64,000 nucleotides of DNA from Bradyrhizobium sp. 149 (GCF_023073915.1 NZ_JADPKK010000023.1:124001-188000); one strand, 5' to 3'; counted from the first letter of the stretch, positions 51,323-60,132 are shown. Notes: a model not told the origin generated them from the letters alone. Translations and numbers: made by a program.

Positions 51323-52744
51323 ATGCGGCGAATTCGAGCTCGGAATTTCATCAGGGATTCCATCACCTTAGCGGCCATCGGAATGGCTGCGACCGGTGCT
51401 GTCTGCGAGGCTGCCGCGGATCAGAATCTTGCGCCCGCGGTCAACGTGGCGGGAGACAAGGTGCTCAAATTCGATTGGCCCGAGGTACAGATCGGCACCG
51501 GCGAATATGCCGAAGGCCCGACCGGGGTGACCGTTTTCCGCTTCCCCAGGAAGGCGATGGGGGTGGTCGACGTCAGGGGCGGTGCACCTGGCACGGTCAT
51601 GACCGACTATCTGCGCCTGGGTTACGAGTCCCCCGATATCGACGCCATCGTTTTCTCGGGAGGCTCTGCGTACGGACTTGAGACGACAACGGCTGTCGCG
51701 ACGGCACTGAAGGACGATAACATCCGCAACGGGTTCTGGAACAACACTGCGGTCACTGCAGGTGCCATCATCTACGACTTCGGCGACCGAAGATTGAACG
51801 AGGTCTATCCCGACAAGAAACTTGCCCAGGCCGCTCTCCGCGCGGCACAGCCCGGCGTCTTCCCGCAGGGCGCCCAGGGCGCGGGCCGATTTGCGCGAAC
51901 CGGAGGCTTCTTCAACTGCGGCAGCTACTCCGGTCAGGGCGGAGCTTTCCGGCAAATCGGCAACATCAAGATCGCGACATTCGTCGTCCTGAACGCCGGC
52001 GGCCTGATCACGACACGTGATGGCAAAATAGCCGCCTGCTATGATGACGCCAGTTGGCCAAAAGCCCTGAAGACGACGGACTTGCTTGCAGCCATTCCCC
52101 TCAGCCGCAAAGCGGGCTGGAATGGTGTTCCTCGAGGCGGCGACAACAAGAACACCACCATCAGCCTCGTCGTCACCAACCAAAAGCTGAGCAACGCCGA
52201 ACTCCAGCGCCTGGCCGTCCAGGTGCATACTTCAATGGCGCGGGCCATTCAGCCCTTCGCAACAGTCAGCGACGGCGATGTTCTGTACGCAATCTCCACG
52301 GCAGAGACAGGCAACGAGCGCGGGGCCGGTGGGCGTTCTGCCTCGGACCTCAACAACGAACTCGGCACGGCAGACCTGGGAGCAATCGCTTCCGAGATGA
52401 TGTGGGATTCCATCCTCGCATCGATCCCGGATCAACCAAAGGCGGTCGCACCGTCCAGGGACTACAAACCCCAGGGACGGGACATTGCCGCATTCGCGGG
52501 GAAATATGTGTTCAGCCCGTTCGTCACGCTTGAGATCAAGGTCGATGGCGATCGCCTGTTCGCCCTGGCTACAGGTGAGCGTCCTGCGTATGCGATTGGA
52601 AAAGACAAGCCAGTGGAATTGCTGCCCGTCAGTCCCGGCTACTTCACTGTCCCCGATCGATATCCCCTGACGCTCAGGTTCGACGGTCCAGGCCGGTTGA
52701 TCGTCAATCCGGGTCATTGGCAGCAACTGGGGTTGCGAGGCTAG
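51323..52744 (+). CDS. exported NylC-like N-terminal-nucleophile hydrolase (peptidase family P1/S58)
   Basis: 473 residues. Signal peptide about 1-32 (cleavage near EAA-A). Residues about 45-385 follow the 6-aminohexanoate-oligomer hydrolase NylC closely in order: EYAEGPTGVTVFRF, VVDVRGGAPG, FSGGSAYGLE, AIIYDF, VYPDKKLAQAAL, the autocleavage site N277-T278 (NTTISLVVTN), HTSMARAIQPF, DGDVLYAISTAE and LGAIASEMMWDSIL. Thr278 would be the nucleophile after self-cleavage. Residues about 390-473 are an extra C-terminal beta domain (FAGKYVFSPFVTLEIKVDGD, like those after serine hydrolases), not in NylC. It should cleave amide or peptide bonds in the periplasm; the natural substrate is unknown. Confidence 0.88.
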   Translation: MRRIRARNFIRDSITLAAIGMAATGAVCEAAADQNLAPAVNVAGDKVLKFDWPEVQIGTGEYAEGPTGVTVFRFPRKAMGVVDVRGGAPGTVMTDYLRLGYESPDIDAIVFSGGSAYGLETTTAVATALKDDNIRNGFWNNTAVTAGAIIYDFGDRRLNEVYPDKKLAQAALRAAQPGVFPQGAQGAGRFARTGGFFNCGSYSGQGGAFRQIGNIKIATFVVLNAGGLITTRDGKIAACYDDASWPKALKTTDLLAAIPLSRKAGWNGVPRGGDNKNTTISLVVTNQKLSNAELQRLAVQVHTSMARAIQPFATVSDGDVLYAISTAETGNERGAGGRSASDLNNELGTADLGAIASEMMWDSILASIPDQPKAVAPSRDYKPQGRDIAAFAGKYVFSPFVTLEIKVDGDRLFALATGERPAYAIGKDKPVELLPVSPGYFTVPDRYPLTLRFDGPGRLIVNPGHWQQLGLRG

Positions 52745-52786
52745 CTGCAGATCGATCCTCATCCCCCGGGATCCTGAGCAGATAGA

Positions 52787-52825
52787 TCGAAGGTTTCGCC
52801 CTGGGCGAAACCTTCGACAGTCTTC
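52787..52825 (+). terminator. long perfect hairpin after the NylC-like gene
   Basis: TCGAAGGTTTCGCC (52787-52800) and GGCGAAACCTTCGA (52804-52817) form a perfect 14-bp stem with a three-base loop, 43 bases after the hydrolase stop and 41 before luxR. The tail (CAGTCTTCCTTCC) is only partly T-rich, so it may be a terminator or a bidirectional barrier between hydrolase and quorum-sensing genes. Confidence 0.65.
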
Positions 52826-52857
52826 CTTCCGCCATTCGGCGCGACACAGGGCAGGAA

Positions 52858-53604
52858 ATGCACCGCGTCTTCCAGCAGTTCATCGATCATCTGGCTGCGG
52901 CGGAAAGCCCGGAGGATTTCTCCAGGGCACTTGCGGATGCCGCAGCAGAGCTCGATCTTCCGTGCTTTGCTTATCTGGGACTATGGTCCAGGTCGCAGGA
53001 CAGTCCACGGCTGATCTCCACATATCCATCACGGTGGACGACACACTACCTGCGGAGCAACTACCAATCCATCGATCCCGTTCTCATCTCCGCGACTCAC
53101 AGCCCCGAGCCATTTTGCTGGGGAGTTGACTTGCCGTCGCAATCCCTGTCGATCGCGCAGAAGCAGCTATTTGACGAGGCTTCTCAATCCGGAATCCGCT
53201 TCGGCTTCACGGTACCCGTGCATCGTGGCCGCCGCGCCATTGCTGCATTGACTTTCGCAACCGACGAGCGACGTGCCACTTTCGAAAGCAGCGTCAACTC
53301 CCAAGGGCGCGTGCTGCAGCTCATGAGCCTGCTATTCCACACCCAGGTTCAGATGAAACTGGCGACAACGGCCACAGCAAACGGAATCAGGCTGTCTCGC
53401 CGCGAACACCAGTGTCTCGAATGGGCAGCACGAGGAAAGTCCGCGTGGGAAATAGGGCGCATACTTGGTATCTCGCAGCATACAGCCGCTTCCTACCTCA
53501 ATAATGTCAAGAAAAAGCTCGGCGTGCGAACCCTCGTGCAGGCCGCGATACGGATGGCCGCTGACAAAAAAGAAGAGCAGAATTTTGACGAATACTACCT
53601 GTAA
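52858..53604 (+). CDS. LuxR-family acyl-homoserine-lactone-responsive regulator
   Basis: 248 residues. N-terminal autoinducer-binding domain (about 20-165) with FAYLGLWS, the W/Y pair in SRWTTHYLRSNYQSIDPVLI, and CWGVDLP; C-terminal GerE-type HTH (LSRREHQCLEWAARGKSAWE IGRILGISQHTAASYLNNVK). TraR-like arrangement. It is followed by its probable synthase after 67 bp and stands next to the trb genes, which it may activate at high density. No lux box is evident in the short upstream region. Confidence 0.9.
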   Translation: MHRVFQQFIDHLAAAESPEDFSRALADAAAELDLPCFAYLGLWSRSQDSPRLISTYPSRWTTHYLRSNYQSIDPVLISATHSPEPFCWGVDLPSQSLSIAQKQLFDEASQSGIRFGFTVPVHRGRRAIAALTFATDERRATFESSVNSQGRVLQLMSLLFHTQVQMKLATTATANGIRLSRREHQCLEWAARGKSAWEIGRILGISQHTAASYLNNVKKKLGVRTLVQAAIRMAADKKEEQNFDEYYL

Positions 53605-53671
53605 TTGCGGGTGGTGCATTTAGTCCGGGAAACCGCTCCAAGAAGGGATCAATCGCCTTCTGGAGGGGACC

Positions 53672-54304
53672 ATGATCCAGCTCATTACCCCGGCGTCGTA
53701 CCAGGACTTCTCCAATGTCCTCGCAGACATGTACCGGCTGCGTTACAGGACTTTCAAGGTTCGTCTGGACTGGGACGTGGTGACGAGCGGCGACCTTGAA
53801 GTCGATGAATTTGATGCGCTCAGCCCCGTCTACCTCGTCCAGTTTTCCAGCACAGGGCAGGTGCGCGGTTCAGTTCGTCTCCTGCCCACGCTTGGTCCCA
53901 CGATGCTACGCGACACGTTCCCTGTGCTGCTCGGAGGTCAGCCGGCCCCGTCGAGTCCTCTTATTTGGGAAAGCAGCCGGTTTGCTATCGATGTGACGAG
54001 CGACGAACCCAAAGGCCAGCACGGGCTTGCCCGATCAACATACGAGCTGTTTGCAGGCATGATCGAATTTGGACTGTCGCGGCGTCTGGCAGAGATTGTT
54101 ACCGTCACCGATACCCGAATGGAGCGCATCCTGCGTCGGGCAGGTTGGCCATTACGGCCACTCGGGTCCCCCTGCCGTATAGATAACACTTTGGCCATTG
54201 CAGGTGCCCTTCAGGTTTCTCACGAGAGCCTCCTCGCGATCCGTACCGCAGGTCATCTGGCAGGACCGGCCCTCTGGACACCTGTAGTGGCTGCCGTGGC
54301 CTAG
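53672..54304 (+). CDS. acyl-homoserine-lactone synthase, LuxI family
   Basis: 210 residues. The family invariants are present: R24/R26, F28, W34 (RLRYRTFKVRLDW), D45 and D48 (EVDEFDALSPVYLV), Arg in GSVRLLPTLGPTML, E in IWESSRFAID, and R in DTRMERILRRAGW. So it should be active, making an acyl-homoserine lactone from SAM and acyl-ACP. CTGGAGGGGACC precedes the ATG. Confidence 0.93.
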   Translation: MIQLITPASYQDFSNVLADMYRLRYRTFKVRLDWDVVTSGDLEVDEFDALSPVYLVQFSSTGQVRGSVRLLPTLGPTMLRDTFPVLLGGQPAPSSPLIWESSRFAIDVTSDEPKGQHGLARSTYELFAGMIEFGLSRRLAEIVTVTDTRMERILRRAGWPLRPLGSPCRIDNTLAIAGALQVSHESLLAIRTAGHLAGPALWTPVVAAVA

Positions 54305-54394
54305 AAGGCCTTGGCGCCAAACTGGCCAGGCACGCCCTTCCCCATTCAAGGAAACCCGCACTCAGCAGCGCAACCAGGCTTTTGGCGGTCAGCT

Positions 54395-55315
54395 ATGGTC
54401 CATGGAATTGATCTCCAGCAGCTTCGCTATGCGGTGGCCGCGGACGATTGCCGTAGCTTCCGGCGGGCTGCTGATCTCCTGTCTGTCAGACACTCGGTGC
54501 TAAGCCGTTCAATCAACCAGTTCGAGCACATCGTCGGCGTCCCGCTGTTCCGGCGCTCGACCAGCGGCGTAACGCCCACCGCAGCGGGCCTCAACATACT
54601 AGACAGGTCGCGAACAATTCTGGAGCATGTTGATGCGCTCGTCGCTGCGGGACAGTCGATCGCAAGGGGACACGCGGGCCGGCTCGCAGTCGGCTTCTGC
54701 ACTTCAATCTCGGCTGGCAATCTGCGCGCAAGCCTCATCGAATTCAGAAAGCGGGCCCCGTCGGTTGAACTCGCAGTTGTCGAACTGTCACCGCTCCAGT
54801 TGCGGAATGCCATTCACAGCGGCACAATTGACCTCGCGGTGGTACCGGAACAGAGCACGCCGGCGGATCTGGAAGGTCTGCCGGTCTGGAGCGAGCGCTT
54901 CCTGCTTGTGCTGCCCGGGGACCACCCTCTGGCTTCACGGAAACTCGTCCACTGGAGCGATCTTCGCAACGAGACCCTGCTACTAAGTCAACGCGATCCG
55001 GATGCAGACCTGGAACTGCGCCTGGTTTCAGGACTTCTGGCAGATCACGAATGCCCCAGGATCGAGCGGCACAACGTCAGCCGGGGACTCGTGAAGAGCC
55101 TCGTCAGCATGGGTCTGGGATTCAGCGTAGGCATGGAATCCGACCTCGGGGCAACATTCGCGGGGGTTGTGTATCGAGAACTGGAAGGTGAGATCGGTCA
55201 CGCGCGCATACAGTTTTATGCGCAATGGCGGGCAGACAACAAGAGCCCCGTCCTGAAGCGTTATGTCGAGCTGCTGACTGAACGTCATCGTTCTGTGTCT
55301 TCTCCGGGCGGATGA
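54395..55315 (+). CDS. LysR-family transcriptional regulator next to trb genes
   Basis: 306 residues: HTH LQQLRYAVAADDCRSFRRAA DLLSVRHSVLSRSINQFEHI VGVPLFRR and effector domain (GRLAVGFCTSISAGNLRASL, SGTIDLAVVPEQSTPADL, SMGLGFSVGMESDLGATFAG VVYREL). Start MVHGID at 54395; the frame is open upstream. LysR proteins in this place are common beside rhizobial traI-trb clusters, and could control transfer. Its last 31 bases overlap the convergent DUF2274 gene. Confidence 0.88.
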   Translation: MVHGIDLQQLRYAVAADDCRSFRRAADLLSVRHSVLSRSINQFEHIVGVPLFRRSTSGVTPTAAGLNILDRSRTILEHVDALVAAGQSIARGHAGRLAVGFCTSISAGNLRASLIEFRKRAPSVELAVVELSPLQLRNAIHSGTIDLAVVPEQSTPADLEGLPVWSERFLLVLPGDHPLASRKLVHWSDLRNETLLLSQRDPDADLELRLVSGLLADHECPRIERHNVSRGLVKSLVSMGLGFSVGMESDLGATFAGVVYRELEGEIGHARIQFYAQWRADNKSPVLKRYVELLTERHRSVSSPGG

Positions 55316-55527
55316 CGGACACGCCGCAGCTTCGCAAATGCGCGGTCAGTCGCCATGAACCGCGCCAGCATCGGCGCAATGAGCTTCAACGGGTTCACAG
55401 GACCGCCGGTCTGGCGAGCAACCGCCTCCGCGTATGCAAGGAGATCCCGATGGACGGCCGCTGGCAACTCGGCCGAAACCTTCACCGGCTTTTCGTCGGC
55501 AACTGCAGCTATCCTGAGCTTGGGCAC
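55285..55527 (-). CDS. DUF2274 protein of the trb cluster
   Basis: 80 residues: PKLRIAAVADEKPVKVSAEL PAAVHRDLLAYAEAVARQTG GPVNPLKLIAPMLARFMATD RAF is the DUF2274 domain, a ribbon-helix-helix-like small protein always found after trbI in alphaproteobacterial conjugation clusters. It may regulate the trb operon; unproven. Starts four bases after trbI. The 3' end overlaps the convergent LysR gene. Confidence 0.85.
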   Translation of the reverse strand: MPKLRIAAVADEKPVKVSAELPAAVHRDLLAYAEAVARQTGGPVNPLKLIAPMLARFMATDRAFAKLRRVRHPPGEDTER

Positions 55528-55531
55528 TGAG

Positions 55532-56740
55532 CTATCCCCTGTAAGGCTGAAGCACCAGATCGCGATTGACGATGACGCGGACCGGAAAGCCCGGCCGGAC
55601 CGTGAGCGTAGGCTGGATGTTCAGACTTCGCCGGATTACCTGCTGGCCAGTCTGGTTCAGCGAGTCGGCCGCACCGTGGCGCAATGCCTGAATGATTGCG
55701 CTGTTATTGCTGTTGGTGTCCGAACCCTCACCCAGTTCGGTCCCGACCGCGAGAAAGGTCGATAGTGCCGCAGCCTTGAACAGCTCACCCCAGTGATTGT
55801 CGACCTGGTCCTCAAGGCCTGCATACCCCGCGGTGTCAGCGCCAGGCTGCCGCTCGAGAACGATTGAACGTCCGTTCGGCATGATCAGCCGGGTCCAGAC
55901 GAGCAGGACGCGGGACTGGCCGAAAGTGACCTGGCTATCGTAGATCCCGATCAGGCGCGCTCCCTGAGGCACAAGCAGAAAGCGGCCGGTCGGCGTGTCA
56001 AAGACATTCTCTGTGACCTGCGCCGTAATCTGGCCCGTCAAATCCGACCGGATGCCGGTGATCAACGCTCCCGGAATGACCGTCCCGGCCTGCACAATGT
56101 ATGGTGAAGCGGGCCTGCTGACGCGGTCGGGGCTTACCGTGCGACGGTCAACAGAAGCGTTCACAAAGGCAAGTTTTCGGTCCTGCGCGTTTTGCGCAGA
56201 TCCATCCTCGCCGGTGCTGGTTGCGTTCGGCGGCAGGAGGCGCTCGCCTCCAGCAGCCGCAGCGGCGGCCGGCCGCACTTCTCTCCCACTGGTCGGAGCG
56301 AACAAATGGCTGACACGGGCTGCCTCGCTCTCCTGATCCCGGCGTTGCTGTTGCGGATCTCCGCCGGTCGTCGGCGACTGGCCTTGAGCGGCCAGGATCG
56401 GTCGACCGAGGTCGCCTGGGAGCGGCGGACCAAGCTGCGGCACGGTCTGGCGTGAGACCCCAGTGTAATCCTTCGGCAGCGCCTCAATACCGTCAGCCAG
56501 ATTGTGATGATCAGTGCTATAGAGCTCGTCCGCGGCCTGGTTGCGGGAGCTTTTGCTCTGGAGCGACCACAACACGGCTCCGCCAGCGACAAGCAAGGCG
56601 ACAGCGCTGCCGCCGGCGAGAACTTTACGGGACAGTCGCGTGACCCGCGGAGGTTCGGCTCGGAGGCGGAAGCTCGCGGATTGCTCCTCCGGTGTTTGCG
56701 GCGGAATCGCCTCCGCGCGATGTTCGTTCTGCGTGTTCAT
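55532..56740 (-). CDS. trbI: conjugal transfer protein TrbI (VirB10-like)
   Basis: 402 residues; spans inner to outer membrane of the type IV secretion channel. N-terminal cytoplasmic part, one membrane helix (VLAGGSAVALLVAGGAVLWS L), a Pro/Gln-rich periplasmic linker and the VirB10 beta domain (VQAGTVIPGALITGIRSDLT GQITAQVTENVFDTPTGRFL LVPQGARLIG) with PxPVRVIVNRDLVLQPY at the end. Overlaps trbG by four bases. Confidence 0.93.
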   Translation of the reverse strand: MNTQNEHRAEAIPPQTPEEQSASFRLRAEPPRVTRLSRKVLAGGSAVALLVAGGAVLWSLQSKSSRNQAADELYSTDHHNLADGIEALPKDYTGVSRQTVPQLGPPLPGDLGRPILAAQGQSPTTGGDPQQQRRDQESEAARVSHLFAPTSGREVRPAAAAAAGGERLLPPNATSTGEDGSAQNAQDRKLAFVNASVDRRTVSPDRVSRPASPYIVQAGTVIPGALITGIRSDLTGQITAQVTENVFDTPTGRFLLVPQGARLIGIYDSQVTFGQSRVLLVWTRLIMPNGRSIVLERQPGADTAGYAGLEDQVDNHWGELFKAAALSTFLAVGTELGEGSDTNSNNSAIIQALRHGAADSLNQTGQQVIRRSLNIQPTLTVRPGFPVRVIVNRDLVLQPYRG

Positions 56741-57771
56741 GACGACGGCCTCCCGTCAGTCCTGACAATTCTGACCTTCTGCTGGTGCTCACCACCCAGC
56801 CGCAGTTCTGCGGCTGCAAACAGCCGGTCCACGATCAGCACATTGCCGTAGGCGCGATAATTGACGAGCTCGGTCTTGCCGTCAGGCGCGATGACAAAAA
56901 GCGGTGGCATTTCGCCCTGGACGATCCCTTGCGGGAATTCGATGTAAACTTTCCGGCCGTCATCATAGGCCGCGAGCGGCCGCCAGGGCGGGCTGTCGCC
57001 CTCGACCGCGTAACGAAAGACACGTTGCGTGGGATCTGGAATGAAGGGTCTGAGAGTGACAGAGCGCGATCGTTCGCGAACCGTTTCCGGATAGTACCAG
57101 GCAACGGAAGGCATGTACGGCTGCTCGCGGGCGCGGAGTTCGATCAGGTAGGTGCGCCGGTCGGTATTGACGACAAGATTGGTCTCGATCGAAGCCCGCG
57201 TCGGTTTGACCAGGATGTGGACGCGACGCGTGTCCCCGCTCCCGCTCTCGGTATCTCCCACGACCCAGCGCACGGTATCTCCGGCTGCGATCGGTCCAGA
57301 TCCCGTCAATTGCTCTCCTTCTTCCAGCGCAATGTCCGTGATCTGTCCGGGAGCAGCGTAGACCTGGTAGAGCGCACCGGGGCTGAAGGCGTAGATCTGC
57401 GCGGCGTTGAAATATCCTCTTTTCCGCGGTTCGACGCGCGCGGCGCTGTTTGCGGCCTCAACCCGCCTCACGGGTTCGGCGTCTTCCTTCGCCCCCGGCT
57501 TGCCGCCCAGAACAGGTTTCCAGAGTGGTGGAACATGAAGCGGCCGAGGTCGGTCGTCGAGAGACACTTGAGGCGGAGGCAACGGCGGGACCTCGGCGTC
57601 ATAGCTGATTTCCGGGGGAACGTAGCTGGCGCATCCAGCGAGGGCACATGTGCCAAGCAGCAGAGCTGGTAAGAGGGCGCGCCTCAAAGGGGCGAGCTTG
57701 CACCTGCTCGAGCTGAACCTGCGGTATTGGATCGGACCCTTTGAGCACATGTCACGCGTCGTCTTGATCAC
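56737..57771 (-). CDS. trbG: conjugal transfer protein TrbG (VirB9-like)
   Basis: 344 residues. A lipoprotein signal with lipobox LAGC near residue 46 (ALLPALLLGTCALAGCASY). The start is uncertain because this signal is late; a methionine or GTG nearer to it may be used. VirB9 features: YNAAQIYAFSPGALYQVYAA PGQITDIALEEGE, and WYYPETVRERSR, ending in the outer-membrane-binding beta domain. Overlaps trbF by four bases. Confidence 0.92.
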   Translation of the reverse strand: MIKTTRDMCSKGPIQYRRFSSSRCKLAPLRRALLPALLLGTCALAGCASYVPPEISYDAEVPPLPPPQVSLDDRPRPLHVPPLWKPVLGGKPGAKEDAEPVRRVEAANSAARVEPRKRGYFNAAQIYAFSPGALYQVYAAPGQITDIALEEGEQLTGSGPIAAGDTVRWVVGDTESGSGDTRRVHILVKPTRASIETNLVVNTDRRTYLIELRAREQPYMPSVAWYYPETVRERSRSVTLRPFIPDPTQRVFRYAVEGDSPPWRPLAAYDDGRKVYIEFPQGIVQGEMPPLFVIAPDGKTELVNYRAYGNVLIVDRLFAAAELRLGGEHQQKVRIVRTDGRPSS

Positions 57772-58451
57772 TGACCCAACTCCTTCGACCAGTTGATGGC
57801 GCGGACGTAGACGCCAAGGGGATTCTTGCGCAGGCGTTCGGCATCTCGCGGCGTCTCGATTGCCACCGTGAGAATCGCGGTCCAGCGCTCGGTCGCACTC
57901 AGCGAGCCATTCTCGTAGATGCGTTGGGTCCAGGCGACCCGGAAGCTCTCTGAAGACGCTCGGATGACGCTCGACACATCGACCGAGATCTGCGCCTTGC
58001 CTAGCTTGGCAAACGGATCGTTGTTGCGCGCAAAATCGTTGAGCGCGGCCGCACCACGATCCGTCGTAAAGTCATAGGCTCGCAGCCAGTTCTGGCGCAG
58101 AACGATGCCGTCGGCCGGCAAGCCCCTAACGTCCTCGATAAAGCGCGCCAAATGGAAGGTGATCTGAGCATCTGTCGGCTGATAATCGATGTTGGCTGGC
58201 GCAACCCGCTGGGCTTGGCCCAGGCGATCCACCTCAACGACCCATGGCGTGATCGATCCTTGTGCTGACTGCCAAACAAGCCCACCGGCCAGGCCGCCCG
58301 AGAGCATGAGGCAAGCAAAGGCCATCAAGCGCCAATTCTTGGCCTGCACGCGCGCAGATCCAATGCGTTCGTCCCAGACTTGCGCTGCCTTTTGGTACGG
58401 CGTGACCGGTTCGGGCATACGCCCGTAGTGAACGGAAGGTCGTTTGAACAT
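57768..58451 (-). CDS. trbF: conjugal transfer protein TrbF (VirB8-like)
   Basis: 227 residues: Pro-rich start, one membrane helix (RLMAFACLMLSGGLAGGLVW), then the VirB8 NTF2-like periplasmic domain (RFIEDVRGLPADGIVLRQNW LRAYDF, RTxxxNP-like WTAILTVAIETPRDAERLRK NPLGVYV). 98-bp gap before trbL. Confidence 0.92.
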   Translation of the reverse strand: MFKRPSVHYGRMPEPVTPYQKAAQVWDERIGSARVQAKNWRLMAFACLMLSGGLAGGLVWQSAQGSITPWVVEVDRLGQAQRVAPANIDYQPTDAQITFHLARFIEDVRGLPADGIVLRQNWLRAYDFTTDRGAAALNDFARNNDPFAKLGKAQISVDVSSVIRASSESFRVAWTQRIYENGSLSATERWTAILTVAIETPRDAERLRKNPLGVYVRAINWSKELGQ

Positions 58452-58549
58452 CGATAGTTGCCCCTGACGTCGAGTGATTGGTTACGAGTGGCGCGGTGCG
58501 TCGTTTGATTCCGTTGCTGACCGGCGGAATATTGGCGGTTGGCGGGCTG

Positions 58550-59779
58550 TCAGCGCTCTCCTTCCGAGAGATCGACAGAAGAGCCGCTGCCGCCATGATC
58601 GCCGGAGCGCACGGCGTGGCCGGCCGCCGACGCGCCGTGCCGAACGGTCTGGGCCCGCTTCATGCGCCGCGCCCAATCGGGTTGCCCCTCTGTGGACGTA
58701 CTCGCAGCCGGCTCACTCGCCTGCCCGCTGCCGGCCAATGCGGCCGCGGCCCGACGTAACGGACTCACGGCAGCCGAGCCACCCGCCTCCGCGATGCCAG
58801 CAAGGCCGCCACTTCGATACGCCGCGGATGTGCCACTCACCATGGCAGCCCCACCGCGCCCCGCACCTGCGAGCGCACCACCAGCAAGACCAGCGCCGCC
58901 GGCGGCAAGGCCGGCACCCGCCGCAACAACGCCGCCGGCAGCAAGGCCCGTCCCAATCGCGGCGCCGGCGCCGAGCTGGGGTCCGCCCGATACCAGGCCG
59001 TTTGCAATTCCGGGACCGAAGATACCGAGCCCCAGCAAGGAGAGGGCCGCGAGCACCAGGGTCATCGCATCTTCGATCGTAGGCTGCGCGCCGCCAAAAC
59101 CGGTCGTGAACTGTGAGAAGAGGGTTGAGCCAATGCCCACGATGACGGCTAGGACCAAAACCTTGATCCCGGACGATATGACGTTGCCGAGGACCCGCTC
59201 CGCCGCGAAGGCCGTCTTTCCAAACAGGCCAAAGGGAATTAGCACAAAGCCGGCCAGCGTCGTGAGCTTGAACTCGATCAATGTGACGAAGAGCTGGATC
59301 GCCAGAATGAAGAAGGCGAGCAGCACCACGACCCACGCGAACAGGAGAACGACGATCTGCACGAAATTCTCGAAGAAGCTGATGTAGCCCATCAGGTTCG
59401 AGATCGAATCCAGCATCGGCCTTCCGGCATCGAGCCCCACCTGGGCGATCTTTCCCGGCCGCAAGAAGTCTGACGCGGAAAGGCTTGAACCGGACGCTCT
59501 CAGACCAAGCCCGGCAAAGCTCTCGAAGACGATCCGTGCGAGGTTGTTCCAATTGCCGATCAGATAGGCAAAGACCCCAACGAACAGCGTTTTCTTGATG
59601 AGACGCGCGATGATGTCCTCATCCGTGCCCCAACTCCAGAATAACGCGGCAAGCGTGATGTCGACGGCCGCAAGCGTTGTCGCGAGATACCCGACCTCGC
59701 CACCCAGCAGGCCGAAGCCGTTATCGATGTAGCGGGTGAATGTCTCAAGGAACTGATCGATGACGCCGGTGCCGGTCAT
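58550..59779 (-). CDS. trbL: conjugal transfer protein TrbL (VirB6-like)
   Basis: 409 residues, polytopic: helices at about 25-45, 65-85, 140-215 and 235-260 (TLAAVDITLAALFWSWGTDE, VLLFAWVVVLLAFFILAIQL FVTLIEF), then a long Ala/Gly-rich helix pair and a hydrophilic tail. Overlaps the trbK-like gene by four bases. Confidence 0.92.
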   Translation of the reverse strand: MTGTGVIDQFLETFTRYIDNGFGLLGGEVGYLATTLAAVDITLAALFWSWGTDEDIIARLIKKTLFVGVFAYLIGNWNNLARIVFESFAGLGLRASGSSLSASDFLRPGKIAQVGLDAGRPMLDSISNLMGYISFFENFVQIVVLLFAWVVVLLAFFILAIQLFVTLIEFKLTTLAGFVLIPFGLFGKTAFAAERVLGNVISSGIKVLVLAVIVGIGSTLFSQFTTGFGGAQPTIEDAMTLVLAALSLLGLGIFGPGIANGLVSGGPQLGAGAAIGTGLAAGGVVAAGAGLAAGGAGLAGGALAGAGRGGAAMVSGTSAAYRSGGLAGIAEAGGSAAVSPLRRAAAALAGSGQASEPAASTSTEGQPDWARRMKRAQTVRHGASAAGHAVRSGDHGGSGSSVDLSEGER

Positions 59780-60132
59780 GGCTTATCCTCCTCGGGCACC
59801 CCGACGGACGGATATCCTTGCGGCATCCGACTCTGATCTTTTGGCACGGGTGTCACGGCGGTTTCTCCCGCGGCAACACCGTCCCGCCTGCCAAAGAAGC
59901 GACGACGATTTTCGGCCCAGACCTTCTGGCAATGCTGATGGTCCGCGGCATCTTCCGAAGAGACGGTGCGGCAGCGCGCAAGCTCGGAACGGTCAACGTC
60001 CTTGGCCTGCTCTGCCTTTGGCGGCGCAGAGGTATTCTTCCCGCCACGAAGCTGGATCGCGCAGCCTGCGACGATCACCACCCCGACCGACACGAGCAGC
60101 GATAGTGCCTTGAATGGGCCCGGCTCAGTCAT
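59776..60132 (-). CDS. putative entry-exclusion lipoprotein, TrbK-like
   Basis: 118 residues: lipoprotein signal with box VAGC (LSLLVSVGVVIVAGCAIQL), then a hydrophilic part with Cys pairs RC and QHCQKVWAENRRRFFGR. The place between trbJ and trbL and the lipobox fit TrbK-alt proteins, which prevent transfer into cells that already carry the element. Sequence alone does not prove this. Confidence 0.8.
   Translation of the reverse strand: MTEPGPFKALSLLVSVGVVIVAGCAIQLRGGKNTSAPPKAEQAKDVDRSELARCRTVSSEDAADHQHCQKVWAENRRRFFGRRDGVAAGETAVTPVPKDQSRMPQGYPSVGVPEEDKP

Noticed and set aside
52745..52857. lux or tra box before luxR
   Set aside because: The only palindrome there is the 14-bp hairpin, which has the size and position of a terminator and does not resemble known 18-20-bp lux/tra boxes.
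58478..58759. Plus-strand frame with a helix-like start (GAVRRLIPLLTGGILAVGGL)
   Set aside because: It begins with TTG in the trbF-trbL gap and runs antisense through the 3' end of trbL; tempting as a small membrane protein but there is no ribosome site and trbL is certain.
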